A DNA stretch of 64,000 nt from Palsa-1392 sp963819975 (GCA_963819975.1 CAWFYE010000007.1:62001-126000); one strand, 5' to 3'; positions 8,246-17,031 are shown, counted from the stretch's first letter. Made by a program: numbers and translations. The notes: a model not told the origin generated them from the sequence alone.

Positions 8246-10042
8246 CTAACGACGATTGCTCAGCAGCACGGTCGTGCCGCAGGTGGTCAAATCGTAGGCG
8301 GGCGTGCCGCTCTTTCCGAGGAGAGCGCGCCAATACGGCAGCCGGCTTTGCTCGACCAAGAGGTAAAGCCGATCAGCCCCTGGCCAGGCCTGAGCGACCG
8401 TTTTTTCATCGAGGAAAACATCCGGCGTCGGTCCGAGCTCCGCGCCCGGCTCCGAGGCTGGATCCTGGTTCACGAGATAAAATTTCCGGCCGAGATAGAA
8501 GAGGAGGCTGCTCCCGACGTGCATCGGCCCTTCGTAGATCACCTTGTCGTTAGGCGCGATCTCTTCGTGGATAAATTCCGCTGCGTCGGCGAGTGAGAAA
8601 TAGGGCGCCATCCGGGACACGCCATCCATCATACTGAAACCGATCGGAATCATGGCGGCAGCGAGGGCGGTAAGAGCGAGCCGGGGCCGTTCCCGCCAGA
8701 TAAACCAGATCGCGAACCCGGAGAAAAGAACGAGAGCCAGGCCAACGATGATGAACATCGAACGAAAACCCAGCCAGGTGGAAATGGGGATTTCCGTAAT
8801 CGTGCGCCAGGCAGTAGAGCGGGACGCGGTCGATCCCCAATGTCCATCGGCATTCTGCAAAAGCTCGGGTAGCCGCCAGGCGATGAACCCGAGCGCAAAC
8901 CCGACGGCAAGCACTCCGCCGACGCCGGCTAACCGGGTCCAGCGGGGCATTCGTTCCCAGGCGGTGGCGGCGAAAATGGCGAACCCGCCCCACATGCTCA
9001 TCGAATAGTAATCTTGCCGTTGGCCGAGTAGGAAGAGCGGGAGAAAGACAACCGCCATCCAGCAAAGCGGCAGGGCGTCGGCAAACTCGATCTGGCGCGG
9101 ACGAAAGACCCGCCGCCAGGCGAAAATTGCGCCGGGCAGAACTGCCAATGACCACGGAAACCACCAGGCGAGGTGAAGACCAAGAAAAATTCGCCGCGGT
9201 ACGCTGTCGTAGGTGTGACCGGGATCGGCCTCGCCCGCGAGATGGACGAGCCATTCACGCGCGGTGAATTGCCCGATGAATCCGGGATGCCGCCACTCCA
9301 TCCAAATATGCCAGGGTGCGGCCAGAAGGAGGAAAACGAGAATGCCGTCCCAGCGCAAAAGTTCCCGAAAGCGGAGTCGCGCCTCTCGATAAAAACAGGA
9401 GAGCAGAATGAGAATCGCCCCCGGATAAAGCAATCCGTGGAGGCTTTTCGTCATGCAGGCGAGCGCGGCAAAAATCCAAAAGCCAATAAACCAGCCGTGC
9501 CGGCCCTGCCGGCGTTCGTAGCCGCGGATCGCGCAATAAATTGCGCCCGCGATCCAGGCACTGAAGAGCGGCTCGGGCATGAGGATGCGACCGAAAATGA
9601 AAGTTCCGCACGCACTGAGATGGATCAGCCCGGCGAGAAAACCGCGCCAGGGACCGCCCAACCGATCGCCGATTAGAAAGGTGAGCGCGACGGCAGCGAC
9701 GGTCGCAAGGGCGAGCGGGAGACGAGCCGCCGCCGTCGTTGGGCCAAAAGCCTTCAGGGAAATGGCGATCGCCCAGTAAAGGAGCGGCGGCTTTTGCGGA
9801 CGCGGGATGCCGTCATTCGTGGGAGTGAGCCAATCGTGCGATTCGAGCATTTCTCGCGCGGCCCCGGCATACTGGCCGTCGGTTTCATTGTAGAGATCGC
9901 CCCAGCCGATGGTCGCGACATGGAGGAGCGCGGTGAGCAGGAGAAGGAAGATAAAAAGCGCGCGGCGAATCGGCGGCGGCTCCAGCGCCTTCGGACTCAG
10001 GAAAACTTCGTCAAGGCTGAGGGCAGGATTGCCGGATGACAT
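8246..10042 (-). CDS. ArnT/PMT-like membrane glycosyltransferase (GT39/GT83 superfamily)
   Basis: 598-residue polytopic protein with about eleven hydrophobic segments. After the first helix comes NETDGQYAGAAREM, with the Asp expected for polyprenyl-phosphate-sugar-dependent GT-C enzymes, then PQKPPLLYWAIA, the ArnT-type segment. GRILMPEPLF follows in the next loop. It probably moves a sugar from a lipid carrier to lipid A, a glycan or a protein on the periplasmic side. The stop TAG lies inside a GCCTAACG motif (8244-8251), and another copy sits 5 bases before the start (10047-10054). Confidence 0.85.
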   Translation of the reverse strand: MSSGNPALSLDEVFLSPKALEPPPIRRALFIFLLLLTALLHVATIGWGDLYNETDGQYAGAAREMLESHDWLTPTNDGIPRPQKPPLLYWAIAISLKAFGPTTAAARLPLALATVAAVALTFLIGDRLGGPWRGFLAGLIHLSACGTFIFGRILMPEPLFSAWIAGAIYCAIRGYERRQGRHGWFIGFWIFAALACMTKSLHGLLYPGAILILLSCFYREARLRFRELLRWDGILVFLLLAAPWHIWMEWRHPGFIGQFTAREWLVHLAGEADPGHTYDSVPRRIFLGLHLAWWFPWSLAVLPGAIFAWRRVFRPRQIEFADALPLCWMAVVFLPLFLLGQRQDYYSMSMWGGFAIFAATAWERMPRWTRLAGVGGVLAVGFALGFIAWRLPELLQNADGHWGSTASRSTAWRTITEIPISTWLGFRSMFIIVGLALVLFSGFAIWFIWRERPRLALTALAAAMIPIGFSMMDGVSRMAPYFSLADAAEFIHEEIAPNDKVIYEGPMHVGSSLLFYLGRKFYLVNQDPASEPGAELGPTPDVFLDEKTVAQAWPGADRLYLLVEQSRLPYWRALLGKSGTPAYDLTTCGTTVLLSNRR

Positions 10043-10089
10043 TGCTCGTTAGGCTACTCGGTTCGGCGGAGTTGTCTGCCGCTGAATTC

Positions 10090-10551
10090 TTAGCGACGCG
10101 CCGGGGCCGGCTCAAGCCCGCGGTAGCATTCCCACGTTTCCGGCAGGCGCAGGAGCTTTGCTTCCGGCATTTGGACGAGTGCGAGCATCTGCCGGCTTTC
10201 CGCGATGAGAGTCTCATCCCCGACTCGCCGGATCTCAAACCCGCACCAGAATCGGACGCGATCGAGGCGGTCGAGCCAGCCGTCGATGCGGAGGCGATCG
10301 CCCAATTTAGCGCCGCGGCGATAATCGATCTCGGTCCGGACGACGACCGGGTAACGCTGAGTTGAGGCCATCTCGGCCAGCTTCATCCCCAGCTTTTCGG
10401 CGAGAAGGGTGCGGGCGATTTCAATAAAACGCAGGTAGGCAATGTTGTGCACGACCCCGCCAACGTCGGTGTCGAAAAACATGACCTGCACTTCGGTTTG
10501 AATCCGCGGCGTGCTTTCGTTGGTCATGGCGGATTCGTTTTTTTTCATCAC
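10090..10551 (-). CDS. Hotdog acyl-CoA thioesterase, YbgC-like
   Basis: 153-residue hotdog-fold thioesterase. The diagnostic helix MFFDTDVGGVVHNIAYLRF contains the catalytic Asp and the GVVH of the YbgC/4-hydroxybenzoyl-CoA thioesterase family, followed by RTEIDYRRGAKLGDRL. A start at the internal ATG (10527, MTNEST...) is also possible. It lies 4 bases downstream of the next membrane protein gene, so it is probably the last gene of the 10090-11709 operon. The substrate is unknown. Confidence 0.88.
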   Translation of the reverse strand: MMKKNESAMTNESTPRIQTEVQVMFFDTDVGGVVHNIAYLRFIEIARTLLAEKLGMKLAEMASTQRYPVVVRTEIDYRRGAKLGDRLRIDGWLDRLDRVRFWCGFEIRRVGDETLIAESRQMLALVQMPEAKLLRLPETWECYRGLEPAPARR

Positions 10552-10555
10552 CGAT

Positions 10556-11371
10556 CTAGAGGCGGACGAGGTCGAGAAGAAACTGGCACCACAAATAAAT
10601 CATCCCGCGCCACGAATACTTGATCTCGCCGCCGGGCGTTTGCATGAGGACGCCAGCCTTGATGTTGTGCGCGATCTGGTCGCGCAGATCATTTTCGATT
10701 TCCTGCTGGATCTGGTCTTCGTCGAGCGGGTCGATAATGTGGGTCTCGACCGCGTTGTCGCGCAGGAAGGCCTTGTGACTGTGGTAAAGCTGCCAAAAAG
10801 ATTGGTCGGGCCGCTGCCGGTTAATCCGGAATTGCGGAGTCAATTTGAGCCCGTAGGAGAGCGGGTAATTCCAAGTCGTCCAAATCGTGCCGTTCTGGGC
10901 GCGCGAAGAAATGCGCAGGTAATAAAAGGAAAGATCATTCTGCTCATTCAGGCAGATGGTGGCCTGGGCGCGATCTTCTTCCTTGTAAAAAAGGCGGAAG
11001 AATTGCCGGTAATCCTCCCAATCCCAACCGGCGTCGCTGATGTGAGAAAAACCTTCGCTCTCGATCTGACCGGTGATGTCATCGAGCGTCGGGAAAATTT
11101 CTTCCGAGGGTGGGCTCTTCGGGCGGAGCGTTTTCTCGCGCGGGAGACGGAGGGCGCGGATGCGGGTGAGAATTTCCAGCCAGGGCAGGAAAAGCCAACT
11201 GAGCGCGCTCAAGAGGCCGAGGATCCAGCTCCCCGTGATGAAGTAAATGGCGAGAAAGGAAGCGGTCAGGATGCCAAAGGCGCCGATCTTCTGTGAGATC
11301 GAGGACTGGTAGCTGCGCATGGCGACGCTGAGAACGGCGACGCCGAGGGTAATGAAAAGCCCAAATAGCAT
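10556..11371 (-). CDS. Hypothetical two- to four-helix membrane protein
   Basis: 271 residues, not recognised. The N-terminal 70 residues carry two or three membrane helices (FGLFITLGVAVLSVAM; GILTASFLAIYFITGSWILG). A hydrophilic domain rich in Asp/Glu and aromatic residues follows (about 90-240), containing DAGWDWEDYRQFFRLFYKEE, and a short hydrophobic end YLWCQFLLDL. The ATG overlaps the stop of the upstream glutaredoxin gene by one base, so the two are coupled. No catalytic motif is evident. Confidence 0.7.
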   Translation of the reverse strand: MLFGLFITLGVAVLSVAMRSYQSSISQKIGAFGILTASFLAIYFITGSWILGLLSALSWLFLPWLEILTRIRALRLPREKTLRPKSPPSEEIFPTLDDITGQIESEGFSHISDAGWDWEDYRQFFRLFYKEEDRAQATICLNEQNDLSFYYLRISSRAQNGTIWTTWNYPLSYGLKLTPQFRINRQRPDQSFWQLYHSHKAFLRDNAVETHIIDPLDEDQIQQEIENDLRDQIAHNIKAGVLMQTPGGEIKYSWRGMIYLWCQFLLDLVRL

Positions 11372-11709
11372 TAGGGGACGATCGAGTGCTCGCGCAGGAA
11401 TTTCTCCAGCTGGTCGGTGTCGAAATTCGCAAGCACTTCATCCCCGGCGACGAGAGTGGGCACGTAGGTCTGGTCGCTCAACTCCTTCATCTCCTCGTAG
11501 GCCGCACGATCCTCGCCGACATCGATCTCGGTGAATTCATAGCCGCGCTCGGAGAGATAATCCTTGGCATCGATGCACCACGAGCACCATTCGCGGCTGA
11601 AAAGTCGGATCTCGGTCGGCACGGGGGGGAATAAACAAAGTCCGCGATGGGCGTCAATCTCCGCCTTCTCTTTCTCCTGCTCCTGATCGTTACAGATGAA
11701 GAATTCCAA
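11371..11709 (-). CDS. Glutaredoxin-like protein
   Basis: Small glutaredoxin with the redox motif REWCSWCIDAK (CSWC), the cis-Pro segment QTYVPTLVAG and a C-terminal helix ending LREHSIVP. The ATG at 11709 gives 112 residues with an atypical charged N-terminal extension. A GTG at 11622 would give a standard-length 83-residue protein beginning VPTEIRLFS, which fits the family better but lacks an obvious ribosome site. It reduces disulfides or mixed glutathione disulfides in the cytoplasm. It is first in an operon with the membrane protein and the thioesterase. Confidence 0.82.
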   Translation of the reverse strand: MEFFICNDQEQEKEKAEIDAHRGLCLFPPVPTEIRLFSREWCSWCIDAKDYLSERGYEFTEIDVGEDRAAYEEMKELSDQTYVPTLVAGDEVLANFDTDQLEKFLREHSIVP

Positions 11710-11787
11710 GATTCCGGGGATATCGCCTAACGATGCAATCAGAGCACGAGCATGATTAGGATTACGAGCAGGAGAAATATGCGCTGA

Positions 11788-12714
11788 TTAGTAGACGATC
11801 TCCCAAACGCCATCAGGTTTGCGCACCGCCATCAGTTTGTCGGGGTAAATCGTGATGAGCGCCATTCCGGCGCACATCCGAGCCCCTTCATCCTTGATCG
11901 GAGCGAAGGTTTTTTCATCCAAACCGAAAAGCGTGCCGGTTTTTTTCGTTACCATCACCTCCGGGCCGCCGGTGATGGCGAAATTCAACTCGGTCGCCGC
12001 CGGCGGCGTCACCCGCACCCCGGCTTTGTAAACGGTCTCCAGGCATTGCGCCTTCCGCACGTCATCTACCTTGAGCGACTCGTTTTCCTCCAGCGCTTTG
12101 TAGAGGCCGGCGAAATCCGGCTGGAACCATTCCGCCCGGGTCTTGAGCAGAGCGGCGATTTTTTGTTTGTCCTCCTCGGTCACTGCGGTGACCGGCGAGT
12201 AATGATGCCACGGCAGATCGAGCGCAAAATCGGCCGTGAACTCACGCTCGAAAACCACCTTGCCTTTCAGATCTTTGCGATCGTCTACTCCTCCGTCCGT
12301 CTGGTTAGTCGAACGGCCGCCTCCCGGTTCAACCTCTTCGGTCGCCGTGTCCATGACCGAAGCCCAGCGCAACTGGGCACGATAAGGTTTCGCTACGTCG
12401 TTAGGGGTAAACTCGACCCGGATTTTGTTCTTTCCCTTGCGCACCACCGGGCCGACCGAACTCATCGGAATCCAGACGGCCGGCGCAATCTCATGCTCCT
12501 CGAAAAGGACCGGCACTTCCTCCTCCCGCACTTCCTGGTCGGCAAAGGGAATGTTGTTGATAAAGACCGCAGCCTTCCCCGGCACGGTCTTGACCTTCTC
12601 GTCTTTCGCCGGATCTCCGACGAACGGAGTGAACTTGAATTCAACGTTAATGACCGCCGCCCGCGCCAAAGGCATGAGAAGCAGGAAAAGGAGCGCCCCG
12701 GCTATTTTTCGCAT
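11788..12714 (-). CDS. Hypothetical exported protein
   Basis: 308 residues, family not recognised. A signal peptide is clear (MRKIAGALLFLLLMPLARA), with cleavage expected after ARA. The N-terminal half (about 20-125) looks beta-rich and carries an INNIPFADQEV segment like a carbohydrate-binding-style sandwich. The C-terminal half (about 165-308) begins LPWHHYSPVTAVTEEDKQ and ends with beta strands including RKPDGVWEIVY, reminiscent of SnoaL/NTF2-like folds. No catalytic motif can be named. Probably periplasmic. Confidence 0.7.
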   Translation of the reverse strand: MRKIAGALLFLLLMPLARAAVINVEFKFTPFVGDPAKDEKVKTVPGKAAVFINNIPFADQEVREEEVPVLFEEHEIAPAVWIPMSSVGPVVRKGKNKIRVEFTPNDVAKPYRAQLRWASVMDTATEEVEPGGGRSTNQTDGGVDDRKDLKGKVVFEREFTADFALDLPWHHYSPVTAVTEEDKQKIAALLKTRAEWFQPDFAGLYKALEENESLKVDDVRKAQCLETVYKAGVRVTPPAATELNFAITGGPEVMVTKKTGTLFGLDEKTFAPIKDEGARMCAGMALITIYPDKLMAVRKPDGVWEIVY

Positions 12715-12785
12715 TTCATCTGCATGCCAACAATTCCCGGTAAAGGCGAGCCGAAAAACTGCCTGCTGAAAGAGCGAGCCCCTAA

Positions 12786-12929
12786 CTAGCGAACTTCACG
12801 GCGCTCGGCTTCTTCCGCGAGGTGTCGTTCCAGCTCCGCGGCGGCAAATTCATGCGACATCATCACGCCTTTCGCGACCACAAAAGTGACGATCAAACCG
12901 AGGAGGAAGATGGCGATGAGATACTCCAT
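12786..12929 (-). CDS. Small single-pass membrane protein (47 aa)
   Basis: A short ORF reads MEYLIAIFLLGLIVTFVVAKG, then a charged amphipathic tail rich in Glu and Arg ending AERREVR. One N-terminal helix with a cytoplasmic coiled-coil-like tail is predicted. It starts 2 bases after the stop of the 64-residue membrane protein gene, so they form a two-gene operon. Coding status rests on spacing, composition and the good frame; the function is unknown. Confidence 0.6.
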   Translation of the reverse strand: MEYLIAIFLLGLIVTFVVAKGVMMSHEFAAAELERHLAEEAERREVR

Positions 12930-12931
12930 CG

Positions 12932-13126
12932 CTATTCCCTCCGCCGCACCGTGATCCCTGTGCCGAGGATGGCAACCCGCACCCCTACCCAGAGACTGAG
13001 GATACTGGGGACCCAGAGGCCGACGAACAACCCGTAGTCCTTGCTAATCAGGAACCAGAGCGAAACGCTGGCCAGGAAACTGATGAAGGCGCCGATCAGA
13101 AAGGGATAATCAATTTTGTGAAACAT
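12932..13126 (-). CDS. Small two-helix membrane protein (64 aa)
   Basis: 64 residues from the ATG at 13126 (MFHKIDYPFLIGAFISFLASV...), with two hydrophobic segments (about 8-27 and 33-57) and an arginine-rich end TVRRRE. A longer in-frame reading to 13297 lacks hydrophobicity and conserved look and is not used. It is followed directly by the 47-residue single-pass gene. Function unknown. The 183 bases upstream separate it from the divergent PAS gene. Confidence 0.6.
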   Translation of the reverse strand: MFHKIDYPFLIGAFISFLASVSLWFLISKDYGLFVGLWVPSILSLWVGVRVAILGTGITVRRRE

Positions 13127-13309
13127 AGGATTGAGGTGGCTATCATATGCAGCATCTAACGGCTGAAACCCGACCGCGGATGCGAAAACTTCCTGGCCCA
13201 CTCCGGCCCGCCCCAGCCGGCCGAGAAGTGAATCCTTGCCGGTTGTGTTAAATTCGCATCCATTCTCGGGGACACGACGTATCGGGGTTAGTCGCATTAC
13301 TTTTCCACC

Positions 13310-13879
13310 ATGATTAACGAACTTCTTCAGGACCGGGCCGCTCTCTATGTGTCAGGCGCAATGACCTCGCAGGAGCGGGACGATTTCGAGTTGATCTTGG
13401 AATTTCATGAGGAACTCCGGCAGTTCGTGGCCGAGTCGCAGGAGGTCGGGACTGCCATTCTGCTGGCGGTCGTCCCATCGGACTCTCCGGCTCCCTCCGC
13501 CCGGCTAAAGTCGAAGATCCTGCGCGCGATTGAGGATCAGGCTCAGCAAGTGACCTCCGAGGCCTTCGTCCTGACTGGGCCCGATCGACTCGTGCAATGG
13601 GTCAATCCGGCATTTTCCGAGATGTGCGGCTATTCGCTCGAGGAACTCCGGGGCAAAAGCCTCGGCCCGATCCTGCAGGGCGAAAAGACCGATCCAGTCG
13701 TGGCCGCGCGCATGCGGCAAGCAGTCCACGAGTTCAAGCCTTGTCACGAGCGGTTGGTGAATTATCGCAAAGACGGCACGCCGTATTGGGTCGACATCGA
13801 GATTACGCCGATCCTGGACGATGCGGGCGCGCCGCTTTGGGTGGTCGCGCGTGAGCACGAACTTCCGCTCGCGGCCTGA
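13310..13879 (+). CDS. PAS/LOV-like domain protein with anti-sigma-like N-terminus
   Basis: 189 residues in two parts. Residues 1-75 (DRAALYVSGAMTSQERDDFELIL...) resemble the helical sigma-binding start of RskA/ZAS-type anti-sigma factors but lack zinc ligands. Residues 83-180 form a PAS domain very close to LOV domains: NPAFSEMCGYSLEELRGKSL, then LQGEKTDP and LVNYRKDGTPYWVDIEITPI. The LOV core GRNCRFLQG reads GKSLGPILQG here, so the photoactive cysteine is missing. It converges on an ECF sigma gene whose stop lies 12 bases away. A sensor/anti-sigma role is inference. Confidence 0.75.
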   Translation: MINELLQDRAALYVSGAMTSQERDDFELILEFHEELRQFVAESQEVGTAILLAVVPSDSPAPSARLKSKILRAIEDQAQQVTSEAFVLTGPDRLVQWVNPAFSEMCGYSLEELRGKSLGPILQGEKTDPVVAARMRQAVHEFKPCHERLVNYRKDGTPYWVDIEITPILDDAGAPLWVVAREHELPLAA

Positions 13880-13891
13880 GGCGCGTGGCGG

Positions 13892-14464
13892 CTACAGTCG
13901 CGACCCGATCAGCCCGCGCAGCTTCATCATTCCTCGCCGGATTCGCGCCTTCACCGTCCCGAGTGGTAGATCAAGCTGCTCCGCGATCTCCGCCTGGGTG
14001 AGGGAACCGAAAAAGGCCAGCTCGATCGCCTGCCGCTGCTCCTCGGAAAGTTTCCGCATCGCTTCGCGTACGAATTCATGCCGTTCACCCGACGTGACGG
14101 CCGAGAAGGAATCGTGGTCGTCGAATTTTTCGCCTGCGTCCGTCTCCTGCTTGACGTCCTCGTGAAGCTGGCCGCGGCGTTGGGTGGAGCGAATAATGTC
14201 GATTGCCCGGTGCCGGGTGAGAGTGACCGCCCAGGTCAACGGTTTACCGCGGGCCGGATCGTAAAGCGGCGCCTTTTTCCAGATCTGGACGAAAACCTCC
14301 TGGAGCACGTCTTCCGCGGCCTGCTCGTTGCGGAGCAACCGGTAGGCAATGGAAAAAAGAACGCGCGAAAAGCGATCGTAAAATTGCTCGAAACTCGCGC
14401 GATCGCCCTCGCCGATGCGGCGAAGAAGCTCGATTTCTTCCAGTTGGGCGGCTGACGAATCCAT
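13892..14464 (-). CDS. ECF-type RNA polymerase sigma factor
   Basis: 190 residues from the ATG at 14464 (MDSSAAQLEEIELLRRIGEG); a longer frame to 14527 adds non-conserved residues. Region 2 is clear (FYDRFSRVLFSIAYRLLRN, then AAEDVLQEVFVQIWKKA), as is region 4 (LSEEQRQAIELAFFGSLTQA, EIAEQLDLPLGTVKARIRRG). The neighbour facing it (13310-13879) has an anti-sigma-like head joined to a PAS domain and is the likely regulator. A second, unrelated ECF factor is at 42896-43390. Confidence 0.93.
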   Translation of the reverse strand: MDSSAAQLEEIELLRRIGEGDRASFEQFYDRFSRVLFSIAYRLLRNEQAAEDVLQEVFVQIWKKAPLYDPARGKPLTWAVTLTRHRAIDIIRSTQRRGQLHEDVKQETDAGEKFDDHDSFSAVTSGERHEFVREAMRKLSEEQRQAIELAFFGSLTQAEIAEQLDLPLGTVKARIRRGMMKLRGLIGSRL

Positions 14465-14556
14465 GTTACGATTAACGCCAGCTTGGCAGGCCTCCTTGGT
14501 GTTGCAAGCCTCCCGTCCCGAAGTCACGGCGCGGAGAATACCCGGCGATTGCGAGA

Positions 14557-14934
14557 TTAGCCGATCGCGGCCTTGTAAGCCGCCGCATCTTTCAGCGTCG
14601 CGAGCCCGGCCGGGTCGTCCATTTTCAAAACGAAAATCCAGCCTTCGCCGTAGGGATCGGTATTGATCAAGGCTGGGTTGGATTCGAGCGCTTTGTTCGC
14701 CTCCAGGACGGTGCCTTTGGCCGGCGCGTAAATGTCGCTCGCCGCCTTGACCGATTCGACGACCGCGATCGTTCCGCGGGCTTCATACGAGGCGCCCGCT
14801 TTCGGCAGCTCGACGTAGACGACATCGGTCAACTCGGCTTGCGCATGATCGGTGATGCCGACCCGGATCTGGTCGCCGTCGCGGCGGACCCATTCGTGCG
14901 ATTCGGTATAAAGAAGGTCTTCTGGAACGTTCAT
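14557..14934 (-). CDS. gcvH: Glycine cleavage system H protein
   Basis: 125-residue lipoyl carrier of the glycine cleavage system. The lipoylation site is the lysine in VVESVKAASDIYAP, and the family start YTESHEWVRRDGD and the end segment PYGEGWIFVLKM are present. Its ATG overlaps the stop of gcvT by 4 bases. It carries the methylamine group between GcvP, GcvT and GcvL. gcvP is not in this window. Confidence 0.96.
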   Translation of the reverse strand: MNVPEDLLYTESHEWVRRDGDQIRVGITDHAQAELTDVVYVELPKAGASYEARGTIAVVESVKAASDIYAPAKGTVLEANKALESNPALINTDPYGEGWIFVLKMDDPAGLATLKDAAAYKAAIG

Positions 14935-16031
14935 GGTTTCTTGTAGAGCGGTTTCTTCTCGATCACAGCCGGAAATTTCTGGCCACGGATTTCAATCTCG
15001 ATTTCTTCACCCGGTTTTGGCGCCGGTGTCGTTAGGTAAGCCATTCCGATCCCGTAGTTCAAGCTCGGCGAAAGCGTGCCGCTGGTCAGTTCCCCGGCCG
15101 CGGCACCGTCCCGGAACACCTTGTAATGTGGCCGGGGTGGCGGGCTTTTACCTTTCATTTTGAAAGGGACGAGCCGACGCGAAAGGCCGGTTTCTTTTTC
15201 CCGGAGCAGTTTCTCGCGCCCGCTGAAATGCGGTTTCGTCAGATCGACGAAAAATCCGAGGCCGGCCTCGAGCGGGTTGTGCTCGGGCGAAAGATCGGAG
15301 CCGTTCAGCGGGTAACACATCTCGAGACGCAACGTGTCTCGCGCCCCCAGTCCGCAGGGGCGGATGCCTAATGACTTCCCATTCTCCAGAATTTCATTCC
15401 AGACCCGCGGGGCATCCTCGGCCGGAAAGAAGACTTCGATTCCGTCTTCGCCCGTGTAACCAGTGCGCGCGATCCAGACCTTGGTCGGGCCGAGATCAAA
15501 CTGCGCAATTTGGTTCCGGGCCGGCAGTTCTTTCTCGCTTCCGAAAAGCGCGGCGAAAAGTTCGGCGATATTCGGTCCCTGCACGGCAAGCCCCGCATAG
15601 CGATCGCTTTCGTTTTCCAATCGAACGTCCGACGCCAGATGCGATTGCAGCCAGGCAAAATCGTCCTCAATCCGAGACGCATTCACGACCAGTAAAAATT
15701 TTTCGTCCTCGATCCGATATAGAATTAGATCGTCGATAATTCCCGCCTCATCATTGAGCAGAAAAGTGTATTGCCCGGTCCCGACTTCGAGTTTGCCAAC
15801 ATTGTTTGTCAGCATCGTGTCGAGCCATTCCCCTACGCTCGGACCGCTCGCGACCAGTTCGCCCATGTGGGAAATATCGAAAACACCGAGCGCTTTCCGC
15901 ACCGCGAGGTGCTCCTCCATGATGCTGCTGTATTGCACCGGCATGAGCCAGCCGCCGAAGGGGATGATTTTTGCGCCGAGCTTCACGTGCTCATCGTAAA
16001 GCGGGGTCGTTTTTGAAGCGGCGTCGCTCAT
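14931..16031 (-). CDS. gcvT: Aminomethyltransferase (glycine cleavage T protein)
   Basis: 366-residue folate-dependent aminomethyltransferase, the usual length. Visible family blocks include LYDEHVKLGAKIIPFGGWLM, GVFDISHMGE, QYTFLLNDEAGIIDDLILYR, GYTGEDGIEVFF and the C-terminal ELTSGTLSPSL. It takes the aminomethyl group from GcvH and releases ammonia and 5,10-methylene-tetrahydrofolate. It is first in the gcvT-gcvH pair and coupled to gcvH. One CGTTAGG copy lies inside (15030). Confidence 0.96.
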   Translation of the reverse strand: MSDAASKTTPLYDEHVKLGAKIIPFGGWLMPVQYSSIMEEHLAVRKALGVFDISHMGELVASGPSVGEWLDTMLTNNVGKLEVGTGQYTFLLNDEAGIIDDLILYRIEDEKFLLVVNASRIEDDFAWLQSHLASDVRLENESDRYAGLAVQGPNIAELFAALFGSEKELPARNQIAQFDLGPTKVWIARTGYTGEDGIEVFFPAEDAPRVWNEILENGKSLGIRPCGLGARDTLRLEMCYPLNGSDLSPEHNPLEAGLGFFVDLTKPHFSGREKLLREKETGLSRRLVPFKMKGKSPPPRPHYKVFRDGAAAGELTSGTLSPSLNYGIGMAYLTTPAPKPGEEIEIEIRGQKFPAVIEKKPLYKKP

Positions 16032-16190
16032 CGCGGGAGCCTAGATGTTGCGCCCGGAGTGTCAATCTGAGCCACCTGCTCTTGCTGGTTTCGGAATCGT
16101 TAGGCCGGAGAACCTACTGGAAAGGAAGCATGAGTAAGGAGCGCCCCATTTGTTGAACTGCCGCAGGCCCGCCTCTACGGTGAGCCGACG
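16032..16190. other. Divergent intergenic region gcvT / rhomboid-like gene
   Basis: 159 bases without a gene between the start of gcvT (minus) and the rhomboid-like gene (plus), so it should hold both promoters. I see no strong -35/-10 pair and no glycine-riboswitch-like conserved core. A TCGTTAGGC motif lies at 16097-16105. Confidence 0.4.
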
Positions 16191-16973
16191 ATGAGTTTTC
16201 TCGATCTACTCGAACGCCGCTTCGGCCGCTTCGCCATTCCCGGCCTCATCCGGATCGTGGCCGGCTTTAACGCGCTCGTTTTTCTCCTCGCGCGTTTGAA
16301 TCCCGAGTTCGTGCAAATGCTCGATCTCAATCGCGCCGCCATTCTGCGCGGCGAGGTCTGGCGGCTCGTCACCTACATTTTTATCCCGACAACGAACAGC
16401 CCGTTCTGGATCATCTTCGTCCTCCTCTTTCTCTGGTTCATCGGCGAAGGGCTGGAGCGGGCTTGGGGCGCGTTCCGGGTCAATCTTTTCTACTTCCTTG
16501 GGATGATCGGGACGACAATCGCGGCTTTTTTCTTTGGCGGAAATTTCGCGAACACGATGCTCAACGCCTCCCTCTTCTTCGCTTTCGCGAATTTCTATCC
16601 CGACGAGGTCATCTACATCTTTTTTATTCTTCCCGCGAAGGTGAAATGGATCGCCTGGGCCTCAGCCGCGCTCCTTCTTTTTGGCTTCGTCACGAGCCCG
16701 ATGTCGTATCGCATGGCCCTGGTCGCCGCCTTCGCCAATTACTTCATCTTCTTTGGCCCGGAAATGGTCCGCGCTGTGCGCAACCGCCATGAAACCGCCA
16801 ATCGGCGCCGGCGCTTTGAAGAAAACGCCCGACCGGAGGAAGAAGCGCTTCATCATTGCGCCACCTGCGGCGCAACCGAGCTAACCAATCCGAACCTCGA
16901 ATTCCGCGTCTCGCGCGACGGCGAAGAATATTGCCTCGCTCATCTCCCGAGCGCGAGCCAGGTCGAAGCCTAA
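16191..16973 (+). CDS. Rhomboid-like membrane protein lacking the catalytic dyad
   Basis: 260 residues with about six helices in a rhomboid-like arrangement (RGEVWRLVTYIFIPTTNSPF, then FLWFIGEGLERAWG, the usual L1-loop style). In active rhomboid proteases a GxSG serine and a histidine form the dyad. Here the corresponding helix reads TMLNASLFFAF and the last helix lacks a histidine, so protease activity is unlikely. A hydrophilic C-terminal tail carries a zinc-ribbon-like HHCATCG...EYCLAHL (CxxC plus CxxxH-type ligands). Its stop TAA is part of a GCCTAACG motif. Function unknown. Confidence 0.75.
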   Translation: MSFLDLLERRFGRFAIPGLIRIVAGFNALVFLLARLNPEFVQMLDLNRAAILRGEVWRLVTYIFIPTTNSPFWIIFVLLFLWFIGEGLERAWGAFRVNLFYFLGMIGTTIAAFFFGGNFANTMLNASLFFAFANFYPDEVIYIFFILPAKVKWIAWASAALLLFGFVTSPMSYRMALVAAFANYFIFFGPEMVRAVRNRHETANRRRRFEENARPEEEALHHCATCGATELTNPNLEFRVSRDGEEYCLAHLPSASQVEA

Positions 16974-17031
16974 CGAGGAGATTCGCACGGCTCGGCTTGA
17001 CCCCTCCGCCGCGCACAGAGAAACTGCAGCG

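Noticed and set aside
16032..16190. Glycine riboswitch before gcvT
   Set aside because: No conserved riboswitch core or paired stems could be recognised.
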